From assembly GCF_001261915.1 (NCBI RefSeq), contig NZ_CVRT01000117.1:1-64000 (forward strand): a stretch of DNA of 64,000 nt. The letters run 5' to 3'. Below, in pieces: positions 9,187 through 17,757 of the stretch (within the stretch, counting starts at the first letter, position 1; every line of letters starts with the position of its first letter). A program made the position numbers and the translations under genes. The notes below the pieces were generated by a model. That model ran no database searches and was not told the origin of the DNA. It saw only the letters and a program-made list of their open reading frames with translations. The DNA comes from Halorubrum sp. SD626R. GTDB taxonomy: Archaea > Halobacteriota > Halobacteria > Halobacteriales > Haloferacaceae.

Positions 9187-9381
9187 ATGGCGCAATCGGC
9201 AAACCTGTTCCGTAACCCGCTCTTCCGCTGGGGAGTGCCCGGCATGACGACCGCCGTCATCGTGGCCATCGCCTTCCTCGTCGTCGAGGACCAAACGGTT
9301 CGATTAGCGATGCTGGCCGTCGGAGCCGTCGACCTCCTCGTCACGCCGCAGATACTGAAACGGGCGGCCCGGAACGCGTAG
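9187..9381 (+). CDS. small membrane protein, partner of wHTH regulator
   Basis: 64 residues from ATG 9187 (MAQSANLFRNPLFRWG); an upstream in-frame ATG at 9163 adds only eight residues. Two hydrophobic segments (about 15-33 and 40-55) end in a basic tail (LKRAARNA). No catalytic motif. The pairing of a wHTH gene with a tiny membrane protein recurs in haloarchaea and suggests a membrane-linked regulatory pair, but the role here is unknown. Confidence 0.65.
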   Translation: MAQSANLFRNPLFRWGVPGMTTAVIVAIAFLVVEDQTVRLAMLAVGAVDLLVTPQILKRAARNA

Positions 9382-9555
9382 CGGGCTCCCGTCCGCGACG
9401 CGGTGTTTCCGAGCCGGAATCGAAACGCAGCGTTAAACACACGCCCGGGAGATGACGACGGTATGTATCGGAACCGGCGACTCGGTCGACCGCCGTCGCC
9501 GCGAGCCCCGGAGACCGAGCCGCTCGGCCGTCTCCGAGCGGCGCCGGGGTGACCG

Positions 9556-10524
9556 ATGAGCGACGATCGTCGCGCGGCCATCCCGCTGACCGCGTTCCCG
9601 GATCCCGCGATCGCGTACGCGATTGCGGACGACGACGCTCGCGTGACCGCCGCGAACGACGCGTTCCGACGGCGATTCGACGAACCGTCGCCCGAACTGC
9701 GCGTCTCGACGGTGTTCGACCGGTTCGACGAGTGCGAGACGACCGGCGACCGGAGTCCGATGGCGCACGTCGTTCGGGGCGACCGGGTCGGGATCCGTCT
9801 CGACGGACACGGGGCTCCCGGTCCGTTCTTCGTCCGGGTGATCCCGTCGGACGGGGACGCCGGGTTCCTCACGTTCTCCGACCTCAGCGAGTGCCCCGAC
9901 GAACGCGACGCTCCGGGCGTCGATCAGGTCAGCAGCGTGCTCAGTCACGACCTGCGGAACCCGTTGGACGTCGCGAAGGCGCACCTCCGAGCGGCCCGAG
10001 AGACCGGCGACCCCGAGCACTTCGACTCCGTCGCTGCGGCGCACGACCGGATGGAACGGATCGTCCGCGACGTGCTGACGCTGACGCGCGACGACCCCGT
10101 CGCTCGGCCGTCGGAGGAGGTGGCGGTCGAGACCGCCGCGAGGGACGCCTGGCGGTCGATCGACGCCGACCGGGCCGAGCTCACGGTCTCCGAGTCGCTC
10201 CCGACCGTCACCGCGGATCCCGACCGGCTCCGGCGGCTGTTCGAGAACCTGTTCCGGAACAGCGTCGAGCACGGCGCCCCCGACGACGGGGAGCGGACGG
10301 TCGTCGCCGTTGGCCCGTTCGAGAGCGGGTTCTACGTCGCCGACGACGGACCGGGCGTCCCGCCGGCGAAGCGCGGGCTCGTCTTCGATCCGGGATTCTC
10401 CACGCGCCCCGACGGAACCGGACTCGGACTCGCGATCGTCGAGCGGATCGCCGACGCCCACGGCTGGGACGTGACGCTCGCGACGGCCGACGGCGGCGGG
10501 GCTCGGTTCGAGATCGGCCTCTGA
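9556..10524 (+). CDS. PAS-like soluble histidine kinase
   Basis: 322 residues. The N-terminal PAS-like domain (about 5-110: DPAIAYAIADDDARVTAANDAF) is followed by a phosphoacceptor helix with SSVLSHDLRNPLDVAKAHL (His at about 134) and an ATPase domain with LFENLFRNSVEH (N-box), VADDGPGVP (G1) and GTGLGLAIVERIADAHGWDV (G2). There are no transmembrane helices, so it is cytoplasmic. It is convergent with a HalX response regulator (36 bp between stops), a possible but unproven partner. Confidence 0.93.
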   Translation: MSDDRRAAIPLTAFPDPAIAYAIADDDARVTAANDAFRRRFDEPSPELRVSTVFDRFDECETTGDRSPMAHVVRGDRVGIRLDGHGAPGPFFVRVIPSDGDAGFLTFSDLSECPDERDAPGVDQVSSVLSHDLRNPLDVAKAHLRAARETGDPEHFDSVAAAHDRMERIVRDVLTLTRDDPVARPSEEVAVETAARDAWRSIDADRAELTVSESLPTVTADPDRLRRLFENLFRNSVEHGAPDDGERTVVAVGPFESGFYVADDGPGVPPAKRGLVFDPGFSTRPDGTGLGLAIVERIADAHGWDVTLATADGGGARFEIGL

Positions 10525-10560
10525 CTCGGGCACCGAGCCGGGGCGCGTCGGGCGACCCGG

Positions 10561-11145
10561 CTAGTAGGCCTCCCGCTCGATGCCGGAGAACGCGCTCAAC
10601 AGCTCGTCGGCGTCCGGGAGGAGCCGGCAGATCCGATCGCGCAACTCGGCGGCCCGCTCGTCGAGCGCGGCGAACCGCTCGTGCTCTTCGAGCCGCTCCG
10701 GCGGCAGCTCCGCCGCGATGACCGCCCGCTTCGACTCGATCCCGAAGTACTGGCCCAGGAGCTCGTACGCGAGCACCTGGCACTGCTGGTCGACGACGGC
10801 CCTGACGTCCTCGCGGTCGACCGGCTTACAGAGGTAGTCGTCGAACGGGAGTTCGAGGAGCTCCAACCCCGGATCGATGGCGGTCACCATAACGATCCGA
10901 GTTCGCATGTCGTACTCTCGCAGTTCCTCGAGGACCTCGTCGCCCGACCGCTCCGGCATGTGGCGATCCAACAGCACGACGTCCGGCGGTTCGGACTCGT
11001 CGACCGCCGACAGCGCCTCGGCGCCGCCGTACGTCACCGTCACGTCCGCGACAGCCTCTATCCGGAGGGCGTACGCGTCGGCGACCTCCTTCTCGTCGTC
11101 GACGAGCAGCACCCGCGGCCGGTCCACGTACATATCGGCCGTCAC
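10561..11145 (-). CDS. response regulator with HalX domain
   Basis: 194 residues. The N-terminal receiver domain (VLLVDDEKEVADAY; phosphoacceptor Asp in VVLLDRHMPERSGDEVL at about 60; conserved Lys in YLCKPV) is joined to a C-terminal HalX domain (about 120-190), a haloarchaeal helical output module without a known DNA-binding motif. The start is taken as the GTG at 11145 because a TATA-like GTATTAACG lies about 28 bp upstream; an ATG at 11133 is the alternative. It probably accepts phosphate from a soluble kinase such as the convergent neighbour. Confidence 0.9.
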   Translation of the reverse strand: MTADMYVDRPRVLLVDDEKEVADAYALRIEAVADVTVTYGGAEALSAVDESEPPDVVLLDRHMPERSGDEVLEELREYDMRTRIVMVTAIDPGLELLELPFDDYLCKPVDREDVRAVVDQQCQVLAYELLGQYFGIESKRAVIAAELPPERLEEHERFAALDERAAELRDRICRLLPDADELLSAFSGIEREAY

Positions 11146-11289
11146 GTCGGGGCGTTACCGGCCGCAGCCGTTAATACCCGCGGCTTCCGCACGGCGACGC
11201 GCACGCGTCCGGGCGACGGTCCCGAGCGACGGTCGGTCCGAATGACCGCGAAACGGAGACTTAAGTTCCGCGGTCTCCCCGGTGTCGGC

Positions 11290-11481
11290 ATGCGAATCGT
11301 CGACGGCGACAAGATCGAGTGCGACCGCTGCGAGTCGGTGCTCCCCATCGGGGACGCCTCGCTGCTCGAAAAGGAGACGAACCGCGACTACGAGCGGGTG
11401 CTGTGCGAGGCGTGTCTCGGCGCCGTCGGCGTCCCGCAGGGGTACACGCTGCGGCGCGACATCAGTCACCTCGCCGGGTGA
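11290..11481 (+). CDS. small CxxC/CxxC zinc-ribbon-like protein
   Basis: 63 residues from ATG 11290. Two cysteine pairs, CDRC (11-14) and CEAC (39-42), probably bind one zinc ion in a treble-clef or ribbon fold, with a helix at SLLEKETNRDYERVL. A TATA-like CTTAAGTTC at about 11259-11267 is spaced for a leaderless transcript and supports this start over the long upstream frame. Many haloarchaeal micro-zinc-finger proteins look like this; the role is unknown. Its 3' end overlaps the convergent SWIM-domain gene by 20 bases. Confidence 0.75.
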   Translation: MRIVDGDKIECDRCESVLPIGDASLLEKETNRDYERVLCEACLGAVGVPQGYTLRRDISHLAG

Positions 11482-12130
11482 GCCGCGAGGCCGGGAAGGC
11501 GTACCGCTCGCAGTCGCCCACGCCGCGCCCCGGCCGGACCGCGTCGGCGTACACGGCCTCGACGACGGGCTCGTGGGCGCCGTACGCGGCGTTCGTCGCG
11601 TATCCGTCGACGGTCCGGTCCTCCCCGGTCCGGTAGGCGTCGGCCCGCTCGGTCGTGACCGCGACGACGACGAGCCGCTCGTCGCTCTCGCGGTCGCGGA
11701 CGACCTCGCCCGGCTCGAACGCGTGCCGGTCACAGAGGTGCGACCCCGGGTCGTCGAGCGGGACGAACGTCTCAGCGCCACAGACCGCGCAGGCGCCGAC
11801 GCGCTCGTCCGGGGCCGGGACCGACCCGGCGGTCACCTCCATGGCGACGCGCCGGAGGTGCTTACACCGGAGGCCGCGGATCGCGTGGTCGGGACAGGTG
11901 CAGGTGCCGGCGTCGAGCGCGACGACGTAGGTGCCGCCGTCCGTCTCGACGACGTACCGCCGGTCGCGGAGGGGACGAACCGTCATCTCCTCCGCGGCGG
12001 CGCGCGTCGAGCGATCGTCGGTGTCGGCGCGATTTCCGGTGTCGGCGTCGCTCCCTGCGTCGGCGTGTGGATCGATGTCGCCGTCCGATTCGACGGCTGT
12101 TGACGCGGGTGGCGTTTCGGGGTGCGTCAT
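11462..12130 (-). CDS. SWIM zinc-finger protein
   Basis: 222 residues. After a disordered acidic N-terminus (about 1-45) comes a SWIM motif, CTCPDHAIRGLRCKH (CxC-xn-CxH, about 77-91), which binds zinc and in other proteins contacts DNA or partners such as recombinase paralogs. A second zinc site is likely from CAVCG and SHLCDRH (about 112-135). The C-terminus (YATNAAYGAHEPVVEAVYADAVRPG) is unique. Haloarchaea carry several SWIM proteins of unknown function; a nucleic-acid or repair role is possible but not shown. Confidence 0.82.
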   Translation of the reverse strand: MTHPETPPASTAVESDGDIDPHADAGSDADTGNRADTDDRSTRAAAEEMTVRPLRDRRYVVETDGGTYVVALDAGTCTCPDHAIRGLRCKHLRRVAMEVTAGSVPAPDERVGACAVCGAETFVPLDDPGSHLCDRHAFEPGEVVRDRESDERLVVVAVTTERADAYRTGEDRTVDGYATNAAYGAHEPVVEAVYADAVRPGRGVGDCERYAFPASRLTRRGD

Positions 12131-12300
12131 GGGTGACCGCGAGGCGAGGCCTCGCTTCGCGGCGAATAGGTCCCGTGAACGGTTAAATTCGCCGCCGAAA
12201 GGGGTCGAGCGTCACGTATTCGGGGTTCGATCACGGGAGCCACCGACCCCCGGCCGCCCTCATCGAAGTCCTTTTTTAGCGGCGACGGAAAATCGCGGGC

Positions 12301-12516
12301 ATGGAAATCGACGCGGAGCTTCGTCGGCAGATCACGGTCTCCCTGGCGGCGGCCGCCGTTTTCATCGTCGGGCTGGTCGGGATCGGGGTCACCTTCGGCG
12401 GGTCGTCCGAGCTTCCGGAGGCCGGCGCGATCGCGCTGGTCGGGCTACTTGCCGGGTTCGTCCTGTTGATGGCGCTCGTCGGCGCGTATCTCATCCGCGC
12501 GAACGATGAGGCGTAG
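12301..12516 (+). CDS. small two-TM membrane protein
   Basis: 71 residues with two transmembrane helices (about 10-33 and 42-65). The N-terminus MEIDAELRRQITVSLAAAAVFIVGLVGIGV and C-terminus ANDEA resemble a conserved haloarchaeal small membrane family (DUF7472-like). A TATA-like CTTTTTTTAGC at about 12270-12280 sits at the leaderless distance. It ends 12 bases before the convergent primase gene. Function unknown. Confidence 0.75.
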   Translation: MEIDAELRRQITVSLAAAAVFIVGLVGIGVTFGGSSELPEAGAIALVGLLAGFVLLMALVGAYLIRANDEA

Positions 12517-12528
12517 CCGGCGGCTCGG

Positions 12529-13728
12529 TCACTCCGCCTCGTCCGTGGTCGCGGTCTCGCTCGTCTCCGCGGCCCCGTCCGCTTCCTCCTCGACCTCGTC
12601 TCCACCGCCCTCGCGGTCCCGCCAGTCGGCGATCTCGTCGGCGGCCGCGACCCGCTTCTCGTAGTACGCGAGCGGGTCGGCCGCGACCTGCATGTGGTCC
12701 TCCTCGTTGTGGCAGATCCCGTAGTTCGCCAGCGTCTCGCAGGTCGGCGGCGGGTACTGCGTGCCGCGGTCGTCCTGCAGGTACTCCGTCTGGTAGCGGA
12801 TCCCCTCCGCGTCGAGGCTGGTGTCGGCGCAGAACGCGACCACCTCGTCCGGCGTCATTCCGATCCCGACGAGAAAGGCCATCAGCGCGAACGACTCCGG
12901 CGGCGAGAGGTCGGCGTCGCGATCGGCCTTCCCGATCAGGTTCGTCATGCAGGGCGGGAACAGTTCGGGAGCGACGACGTCGACCGGCCCCGCGTAGCTC
13001 CGGTCGGAGAGCAGGCGCTTCAGGTCGGCGACGCCCTCCTCCAGTTCCGCGGCGATCCCCTCCCCGGCCGCCAGTTCGAACGGGAGCCCCTCGCGCACCC
13101 GCTCCTCGACCGCGGCCTCCAGCGCGTCCAGCAGCTCCTCGCGGGAGACGCGGACCGCCCCGTCGGCGAGCGCGCGGTTGACGAGCCGCCACGACTCCCC
13201 CCACGACGGCGACGTGAGCCGGAGGTACGGTCCGACGTCGATCCGGTAGTGTGCGGGGTCGCGACCGGGGGATCCGCTTCCGGTCCCCGAACCCGATCGG
13301 GCGGACTCCGGGCGCACGGCGTCGGCGAGGTCGAACTCGGCGAGCACGTCGTCGAGGGCGACGGTCGGCGTCGACACCGAGCGCAGCTCGTCGTCGGTCG
13401 CGAGGTCCTCGCGGATCCGGTCGACGGCGGTCGCGGCCTCCGCGGCGGCGTACTTCTCGATGGCGGGCTCGGAGTCCAGTAGCGAGACGAGGATCCGCGC
13501 GATCGGGTACGAGAGCAGCTCCGCCTGCACGTCGTAGTCGGACTCCCCGGGGAACGCCCCGCTCTCGGACTCGACCGTCCCGTCCATGAGCGCGCGCTCG
13601 ACGCGCTCGCGGCCCCGCTCGACGGCGGGCGCGTCGGCCGCGACGAGCTCCGGGAGCGACACCGCGGCGTCGGCGACGGCCTCGCGGGCGGCCGCGAAGA
13701 ACGGGTACTTTGCGTCGAGCGCGTCCAT
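12529..13728 (-). CDS. priL: DNA primase large subunit PriL
   Basis: 399 residues, the usual archaeal PriL length. With PriS it makes RNA primers for replication. The N-terminal helical part begins MDALDAKYPFFAAAREAV. The C-terminal [4Fe-4S] domain has the four expected cysteines: FPPCMTNL, VVAFCADTSLD, and TCETLANYGICHNEEDH, around about 255-345, with the flanking basic and aromatic residues used in initiation. The last about 30 residues are an acidic haloarchaeal tail. Clear full-length gene. Confidence 0.95.
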   Translation of the reverse strand: MDALDAKYPFFAAAREAVADAAVSLPELVAADAPAVERGRERVERALMDGTVESESGAFPGESDYDVQAELLSYPIARILVSLLDSEPAIEKYAAAEAATAVDRIREDLATDDELRSVSTPTVALDDVLAEFDLADAVRPESARSGSGTGSGSPGRDPAHYRIDVGPYLRLTSPSWGESWRLVNRALADGAVRVSREELLDALEAAVEERVREGLPFELAAGEGIAAELEEGVADLKRLLSDRSYAGPVDVVAPELFPPCMTNLIGKADRDADLSPPESFALMAFLVGIGMTPDEVVAFCADTSLDAEGIRYQTEYLQDDRGTQYPPPTCETLANYGICHNEEDHMQVAADPLAYYEKRVAAADEIADWRDREGGGDEVEEEADGAAETSETATTDEAE

Positions 13729-13782
13729 GTCCGACCCGAGGTAGCGACGGGCGTCGAATAAGCGGTGCGGTCCGCGGCCGCG

Positions 13783-14280
13783 CTACAGCTCCCCCCGGAG
13801 GTAGTGCCCGAGGAGGCCGCCGATCACGCCCGAGCCGAGGGTGTAGGCGGCGCCGAGTCCGACGGCGAACAGCGCCAGCGCCCCGAACTCCGCCGGTGCC
13901 CCGGCGAACCCGAGCAGGAAGAGGAAGAAGGCGACGACGACGAGGAACGGGAGCGTCATCACGGCCCCGGCGACGCCCCCCGTCTTGAGCGCGTCGGCCG
14001 ACGTGCCGCCGCAGAGATAGCCGGCGAGCGCGCCGCCGAGCACGGTGGCGAAGGGGACGAACGACAGCACCGAGCCGGCGACACCGCCCGCCAGCCCGTA
14101 GAGAACGATATCGCTCAGGTCCGCCGGCGCGTCGTCGCCGGGCGAGAGGAGCCCGCTCGGCGCGGAGTCCGGATCGTATCGGTCGTCGTCGACGCGACGG
14201 TCCGAGGCGTCTCGGCGCCGCGCGTCGCCGGCGGCGGGCTCTCCTCGCGCGTCGCCGGTGGAGGAATCGTCGGGGACCAC
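13783..14280 (-). CDS. DUF5518-like membrane protein
   Basis: 165 residues. A charged, probably disordered N-terminus (about 1-55) precedes four glycine-rich hydrophobic segments (about 58-80, 82-102, 105-128, 135-160), including GGALAGYLCGGTSADALKTGGVAGAVM, the pattern of haloarchaeal DUF5518 proteins. It starts 8 bases after the stop of the DUF1508 protein, so the two genes are cotranscribed. Function unknown. Confidence 0.8.
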   Translation of the reverse strand: MVPDDSSTGDARGEPAAGDARRRDASDRRVDDDRYDPDSAPSGLLSPGDDAPADLSDIVLYGLAGGVAGSVLSFVPFATVLGGALAGYLCGGTSADALKTGGVAGAVMTLPFLVVVAFFLFLLGFAGAPAEFGALALFAVGLGAAYTLGSGVIGGLLGHYLRGEL

Positions 14281-14287
14281 GGCCGGC

Positions 14288-14965
14288 TCACTCCTCGTCG
14301 TCCTCGGCCGGGCCGTCGCCGTCGAGCTCCTCGACGGGCGCGCCCGGCGCGTTCGACTTCACGCTGTTGAGCCCCTGCTTCGCCTTCTGTTTGGAGGCGT
14401 ACCCCTGTCCGCCGTCGGCGATGACGTTGCCGTTCTCGTGGCGGAGCCGCCAGCGGTGCTCGTCGGCCTTGTCCCGGAACAGCTCGAACGTCGCGCTGCT
14501 CCCGCCCTCCTCGGGCGGCTCCTCGTCGCGGCTCTCGTCGACCACGTGGGCCCCGGGCGCGTTCCGCTGGACGCTCTCGATCCCCGACCGCGCGTCGCGC
14601 TTGTCCGAATACCCCTCGCCGCCGTCGGCGATGATGTTCCCGTTGTCGTGGACGAGCCGCCAGCGCCACTGGCCGGCGTTGTCGGCGTACAGCTCGAATT
14701 CCGCCTTACTCGCGGCGGCGTCGACGTCGACCGCGCCCTCTTCCTCGTCGAACTCGACCTCCACCTCGAAGTGGACGGTGCCGTCCTCGCGATCCAGCTC
14801 GACCTCGACCTCGGACTCGGCGGCGGGGTCGACCGTCACCGTCCCGGCGTCGTCGACCGGGACCGGCTCCCCGCGGCCGAGCGCCCGCGCGATGCGGCGG
14901 AAGTAGGTAGCCAGCGCCTGTCGACTCCGCGACCCCTTCGACTCGTGGATCGTTTCTTCGGACAT
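14288..14965 (-). CDS. HVO_2922-type protein: amphi-Trp domain plus two DUF1508 repeats
   Basis: 225 residues. The N-terminus (about 1-85) is an amphi-Trp-like domain with alternating acidic and hydrophobic strands. Two tandem DUF1508/YegP repeats follow: EFELYADNAGQWRWRLVHDNG (about 90-150) and TFELFRDKADEHRWRLRHENG (about 160-215), each with the NG-NIIADGGEGY-type core. The halves are clearly homologous, giving the pseudo-dimer fold of this family. Its role is not established. It leads the two-gene unit with the DUF5518-like gene. Confidence 0.88.
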   Translation of the reverse strand: MSEETIHESKGSRSRQALATYFRRIARALGRGEPVPVDDAGTVTVDPAAESEVEVELDREDGTVHFEVEVEFDEEEGAVDVDAAASKAEFELYADNAGQWRWRLVHDNGNIIADGGEGYSDKRDARSGIESVQRNAPGAHVVDESRDEEPPEEGGSSATFELFRDKADEHRWRLRHENGNVIADGGQGYASKQKAKQGLNSVKSNAPGAPVEELDGDGPAEDDEE

Positions 14966-15092
14966 ACACGTCTCACCTCACGGGCGGCACACAAAACGCT
15001 ATGGCCGCCGACCTCCCGTCGGGGTCGGCCTCCGGCTCCCCGACGGAGACGACCCCGATACCCTTTAGCTGCTCCCGGCGCATAGTCGAGGC

Positions 15093-16070
15093 GTGAGTCA
15101 GTTCGACCGCAGCGCCGGGACGGACGCGGGCGGCGACCGGGAGGCCGACGGCGACGGGTCGGTCGCGGCCGGGGAGCCCGAGGCCGACCGCGACGGCCCG
15201 GCGACCCCCCGCACCGAGTCGCGCGTGCTCCCCGCCGAGGTGTTCGCGACGCTCGGCAACGACACCCGCGTCGCGATCCTCCGGGCGCTCTTGGAGTGCG
15301 GCGCCGACGAGGCGCCCGTGAGCTTCACCGACCTGTTCGACCGCGTCGACGTCGACGACAGCGCGAACTTCAGCTACCACCTCCGGCAGCTCACCGGCCA
15401 CTTCGTCAGGCGGAGCGACGAGGGGTACGAGTTCCGCTCGCCGGGGCGAAAGGTCGTCAGCGCCATCTTCACCGGGAGCCTCACCGAGCGCGCGCAGCTC
15501 GGCTTCTTCCCCGCGGACGGCGCCTGTTACGACTGCGGCGGCGACCTCCACGGCTGGTACGTCGACGACGAGCTCACCGTGGGCTGTGCCGACTGCGGGA
15601 CCGTCCAGGTGAGCTACCCGTTCCCCTCGGGCGGACTCGACGACCGGACCACCGACGAGCTGCTGCAGGCGTTCCACCACTACGTCCGCCACCACTACTG
15701 CCTGGCCGCCGACGGCGTCTGCCCCGAGTGCACGGGATCGATCGACACGACGCTCGTGCGCGACCCGGCCGACGAGGACCTCGACGTCGCCGTCGAACAC
15801 GTCTGTCGGCGGTGCAGCTACCGACTGCGGTCGACGGTCGGCGTCACGCTCCTCGACCACGCCGAGACGCTCGTCTTCCACTCGGACCGCGGCGTCGACC
15901 TCAACACCGCCCCGTTCTGGCAGTTCGACTGGTGCGTGAGCGACCGGCTGACGGCGGTCGTCTCCGAGGACCCGCTCCGGGTCCGGGTGACGCTCCCGTG
16001 CGCGGGCGACGAGCTCCGCGTCCTGCTTGACGAGACCTGCGCCGTGATCGAGACGACGCTCGTCGAGTAG
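15093..16070 (+). CDS. ArsR-type wHTH regulator with zinc-ribbon C-terminal domain
   Basis: 325 residues, GTG start at 15093, supported by a TATA-like CCCTTTAGC about 27 bp upstream. The N-terminal winged helix (about 40-125: AEVFATLGNDTRVAILRALLE...FSYHLRQLTGHFVRRSDEGYEF) is typical ArsR/HTH_20. The C-terminal part contains paired cysteines YDCGGDL/GCADCG (about 145-170) and CPECTG/HVCRRC (about 210-245), likely two zinc ribbons, as in haloarchaeal DUF7351-type regulators. Ligand and targets are unknown. Confidence 0.9.
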   Translation: MSQFDRSAGTDAGGDREADGDGSVAAGEPEADRDGPATPRTESRVLPAEVFATLGNDTRVAILRALLECGADEAPVSFTDLFDRVDVDDSANFSYHLRQLTGHFVRRSDEGYEFRSPGRKVVSAIFTGSLTERAQLGFFPADGACYDCGGDLHGWYVDDELTVGCADCGTVQVSYPFPSGGLDDRTTDELLQAFHHYVRHHYCLAADGVCPECTGSIDTTLVRDPADEDLDVAVEHVCRRCSYRLRSTVGVTLLDHAETLVFHSDRGVDLNTAPFWQFDWCVSDRLTAVVSEDPLRVRVTLPCAGDELRVLLDETCAVIETTLVE

Positions 16071-16180
16071 GCCAGCGGGCTCCGATACGCGTCCTCGCCG
16101 CTGGCGAGGAGAAACGCCCGCCGCGTTCGGCGGGTCCACAGTAGAATACCGGGGGAGGTCGAGCGCGTTCGGATAACCCG

Positions 16181-16780
16181 TTACTCGAACAGCTCGACGG
16201 CCTGCTCGTAGCGAGTGGACGGCTCCTCCCAGTCGACGACTTCGAAGAAGTTGTCGACGAACTCGCCGCGAGCGGGGCCGTAGTCGTGGTAGTAGGAGTG
16301 TTCCCAGACGTCGAGCGCGAGGATCGGGTGACCGCCCCAGACCGCGCCCTGGTCGTGCTTGTCGACCACGACGTTGCGGAGCTGGTTCGAGAACGTGTCG
16401 TACACCAGGAGCGCCCAGCCGGAGGCGTTGCCGGCGGCGGCCTCGAACTCGCCCTTCCAGGCCTCGTAGGAGCCGAAGTCCTCCGCGATGCGGTCGGCCA
16501 GCGCCCCCTCGGGCTCGTCGCCGCCCTCCGGCGACATGTTCTGCCAGAACAGGTCGTGGAGGATGTGCCCCGAGGAGTTGTGGGTCACGTTGCGGATGGC
16601 CCCGGCAGACGAAGAGAAGTCGTGGGACTCACGGTTCTCTTCGAGCGTCTCTTCGGCCGAGTTCCAGCCGTTGACGTACCCCTGATGGTGGGTGTCGTGA
16701 TGCCATTCGAGCACCTGCTCGGAGATGTGCGGTTCCAGCGAGTCGTAATCGTACGGTAGCGGATCGAGTTCGTAGCTCAT
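16181..16780 (-). CDS. sod: superoxide dismutase (Mn/Fe type)
   Basis: 199 residues from ATG 16780 (MSYELDPLPYDYDSLEPHIS), the family's normal start; an in-frame ATG at 16813 only adds a non-conserved leader. Metal ligands are visible: His in LEWHHDTHHQGYVN, His in SSGHILHDLFWQNM, and DVWEHSYYHDYG (Asp and His). It converts superoxide to O2 and H2O2 in the cytoplasm. The 203-bp divergent region shared with the pirin gene contains AT-rich promoter sequence. Confidence 0.97.
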   Translation of the reverse strand: MSYELDPLPYDYDSLEPHISEQVLEWHHDTHHQGYVNGWNSAEETLEENRESHDFSSSAGAIRNVTHNSSGHILHDLFWQNMSPEGGDEPEGALADRIAEDFGSYEAWKGEFEAAAGNASGWALLVYDTFSNQLRNVVVDKHDQGAVWGGHPILALDVWEHSYYHDYGPARGEFVDNFFEVVDWEEPSTRYEQAVELFE

Positions 16781-16982
16781 GTCGACGACCAGTGATACGC
16801 CGGCCGAACACATGAACGTTCTCTGTAGCGCGTTTTAGTAAGAATACGTGCTATTCTACTATTAGGTATTAGGTGCCCAAAGTCGGTTTGAACCGGTTTT
16901 GAGTGTTTTCTCACCAGAAAAATGGTACTTCTTGGCTACCGCCGACGAGACGCTTATCAGTCCCGGACCAATCAGATAGCAT

Positions 16983-17732
16983 ATGAAGACCGACGCGACG
17001 ACCGACGGCGGCGACGGCGTCCTCTCCGGCGAGCGAGTCCGTCACGGGACGGGCGTGAACTCGAACCGCGCGTTTCCCACTGAGGGTCACCCGGCGAACC
17101 TCGACCCGTTCGTGCTGTTCGAGCGGTTCTACATCGACCCGGACGACGGGTTCCCGATGCACCCGCACAAGGGGTTCGAGATCGTCTCGTACATGATCGA
17201 GGGCGGCATGGAGCACGCCGACTCGCTCGGCGTCGAACACACCGCCCGCGAGGACGAGGCGATGCGGATCACGACCGGGAGCGGCATCCGCCACTCCGAG
17301 TTCCCCGCCGACGGCGAGGCCTGTAACGGGCTTCAGCTGTGGGTGAACCTCCCGCGCGAGGAGAAGGAGGCCGACCCGGACTACGTCGACGCGAGCGCGG
17401 ACGAGCTCCCCACGCGAGAGACCGACGGCGCGACCGTCACGACGGTCGTCGGCGAGGGATCGCCGATCGAGCTCCGGACACAGATGGAGTACCTCGACGT
17501 CCGCGTCGAAGACGCGTGGACGTGGACGGTGCCCGAGGGGTGGGCCGGCTTCCTCTACGCGGTCGCGGGGAGCGGCTCCGTCGAGGGCGACGCGTTCGAC
17601 GAGGGCGACGTCTTCACGACCCGCGAGGGCGGCGAGTTCGCGGTCGCGACCGACGGCGACCTCCGGCTCGTCGCCGTCGCGGGCTGGCCGCACGGCGAGC
17701 CGATCCGGCAGCAGGGGCCGTTCGTCCTGTAG
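16983..17732 (+). CDS. pirin family protein
   Basis: 249 residues, double-cupin pirin fold. The N-terminal cupin holds the metal site, MHPHKGFEIVSYMIEGGMEH (His at about 59 and 61) with GIRHSEF later, and the second cupin (about 160-240) lacks metal residues. Pirins bind Fe(II)/Fe(III) and some have quercetinase activity; which applies here is unknown. A TATA-like CGCTTATCAG about 27-34 bp upstream supports this start. It is divergent from sod. Confidence 0.93.
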   Translation: MKTDATTDGGDGVLSGERVRHGTGVNSNRAFPTEGHPANLDPFVLFERFYIDPDDGFPMHPHKGFEIVSYMIEGGMEHADSLGVEHTAREDEAMRITTGSGIRHSEFPADGEACNGLQLWVNLPREEKEADPDYVDASADELPTRETDGATVTTVVGEGSPIELRTQMEYLDVRVEDAWTWTVPEGWAGFLYAVAGSGSVEGDAFDEGDVFTTREGGEFAVATDGDLRLVAVAGWPHGEPIRQQGPFVL

Positions 17733-17757
17733 GGAGCCCCCCCTTCGGGAGCGCGGC

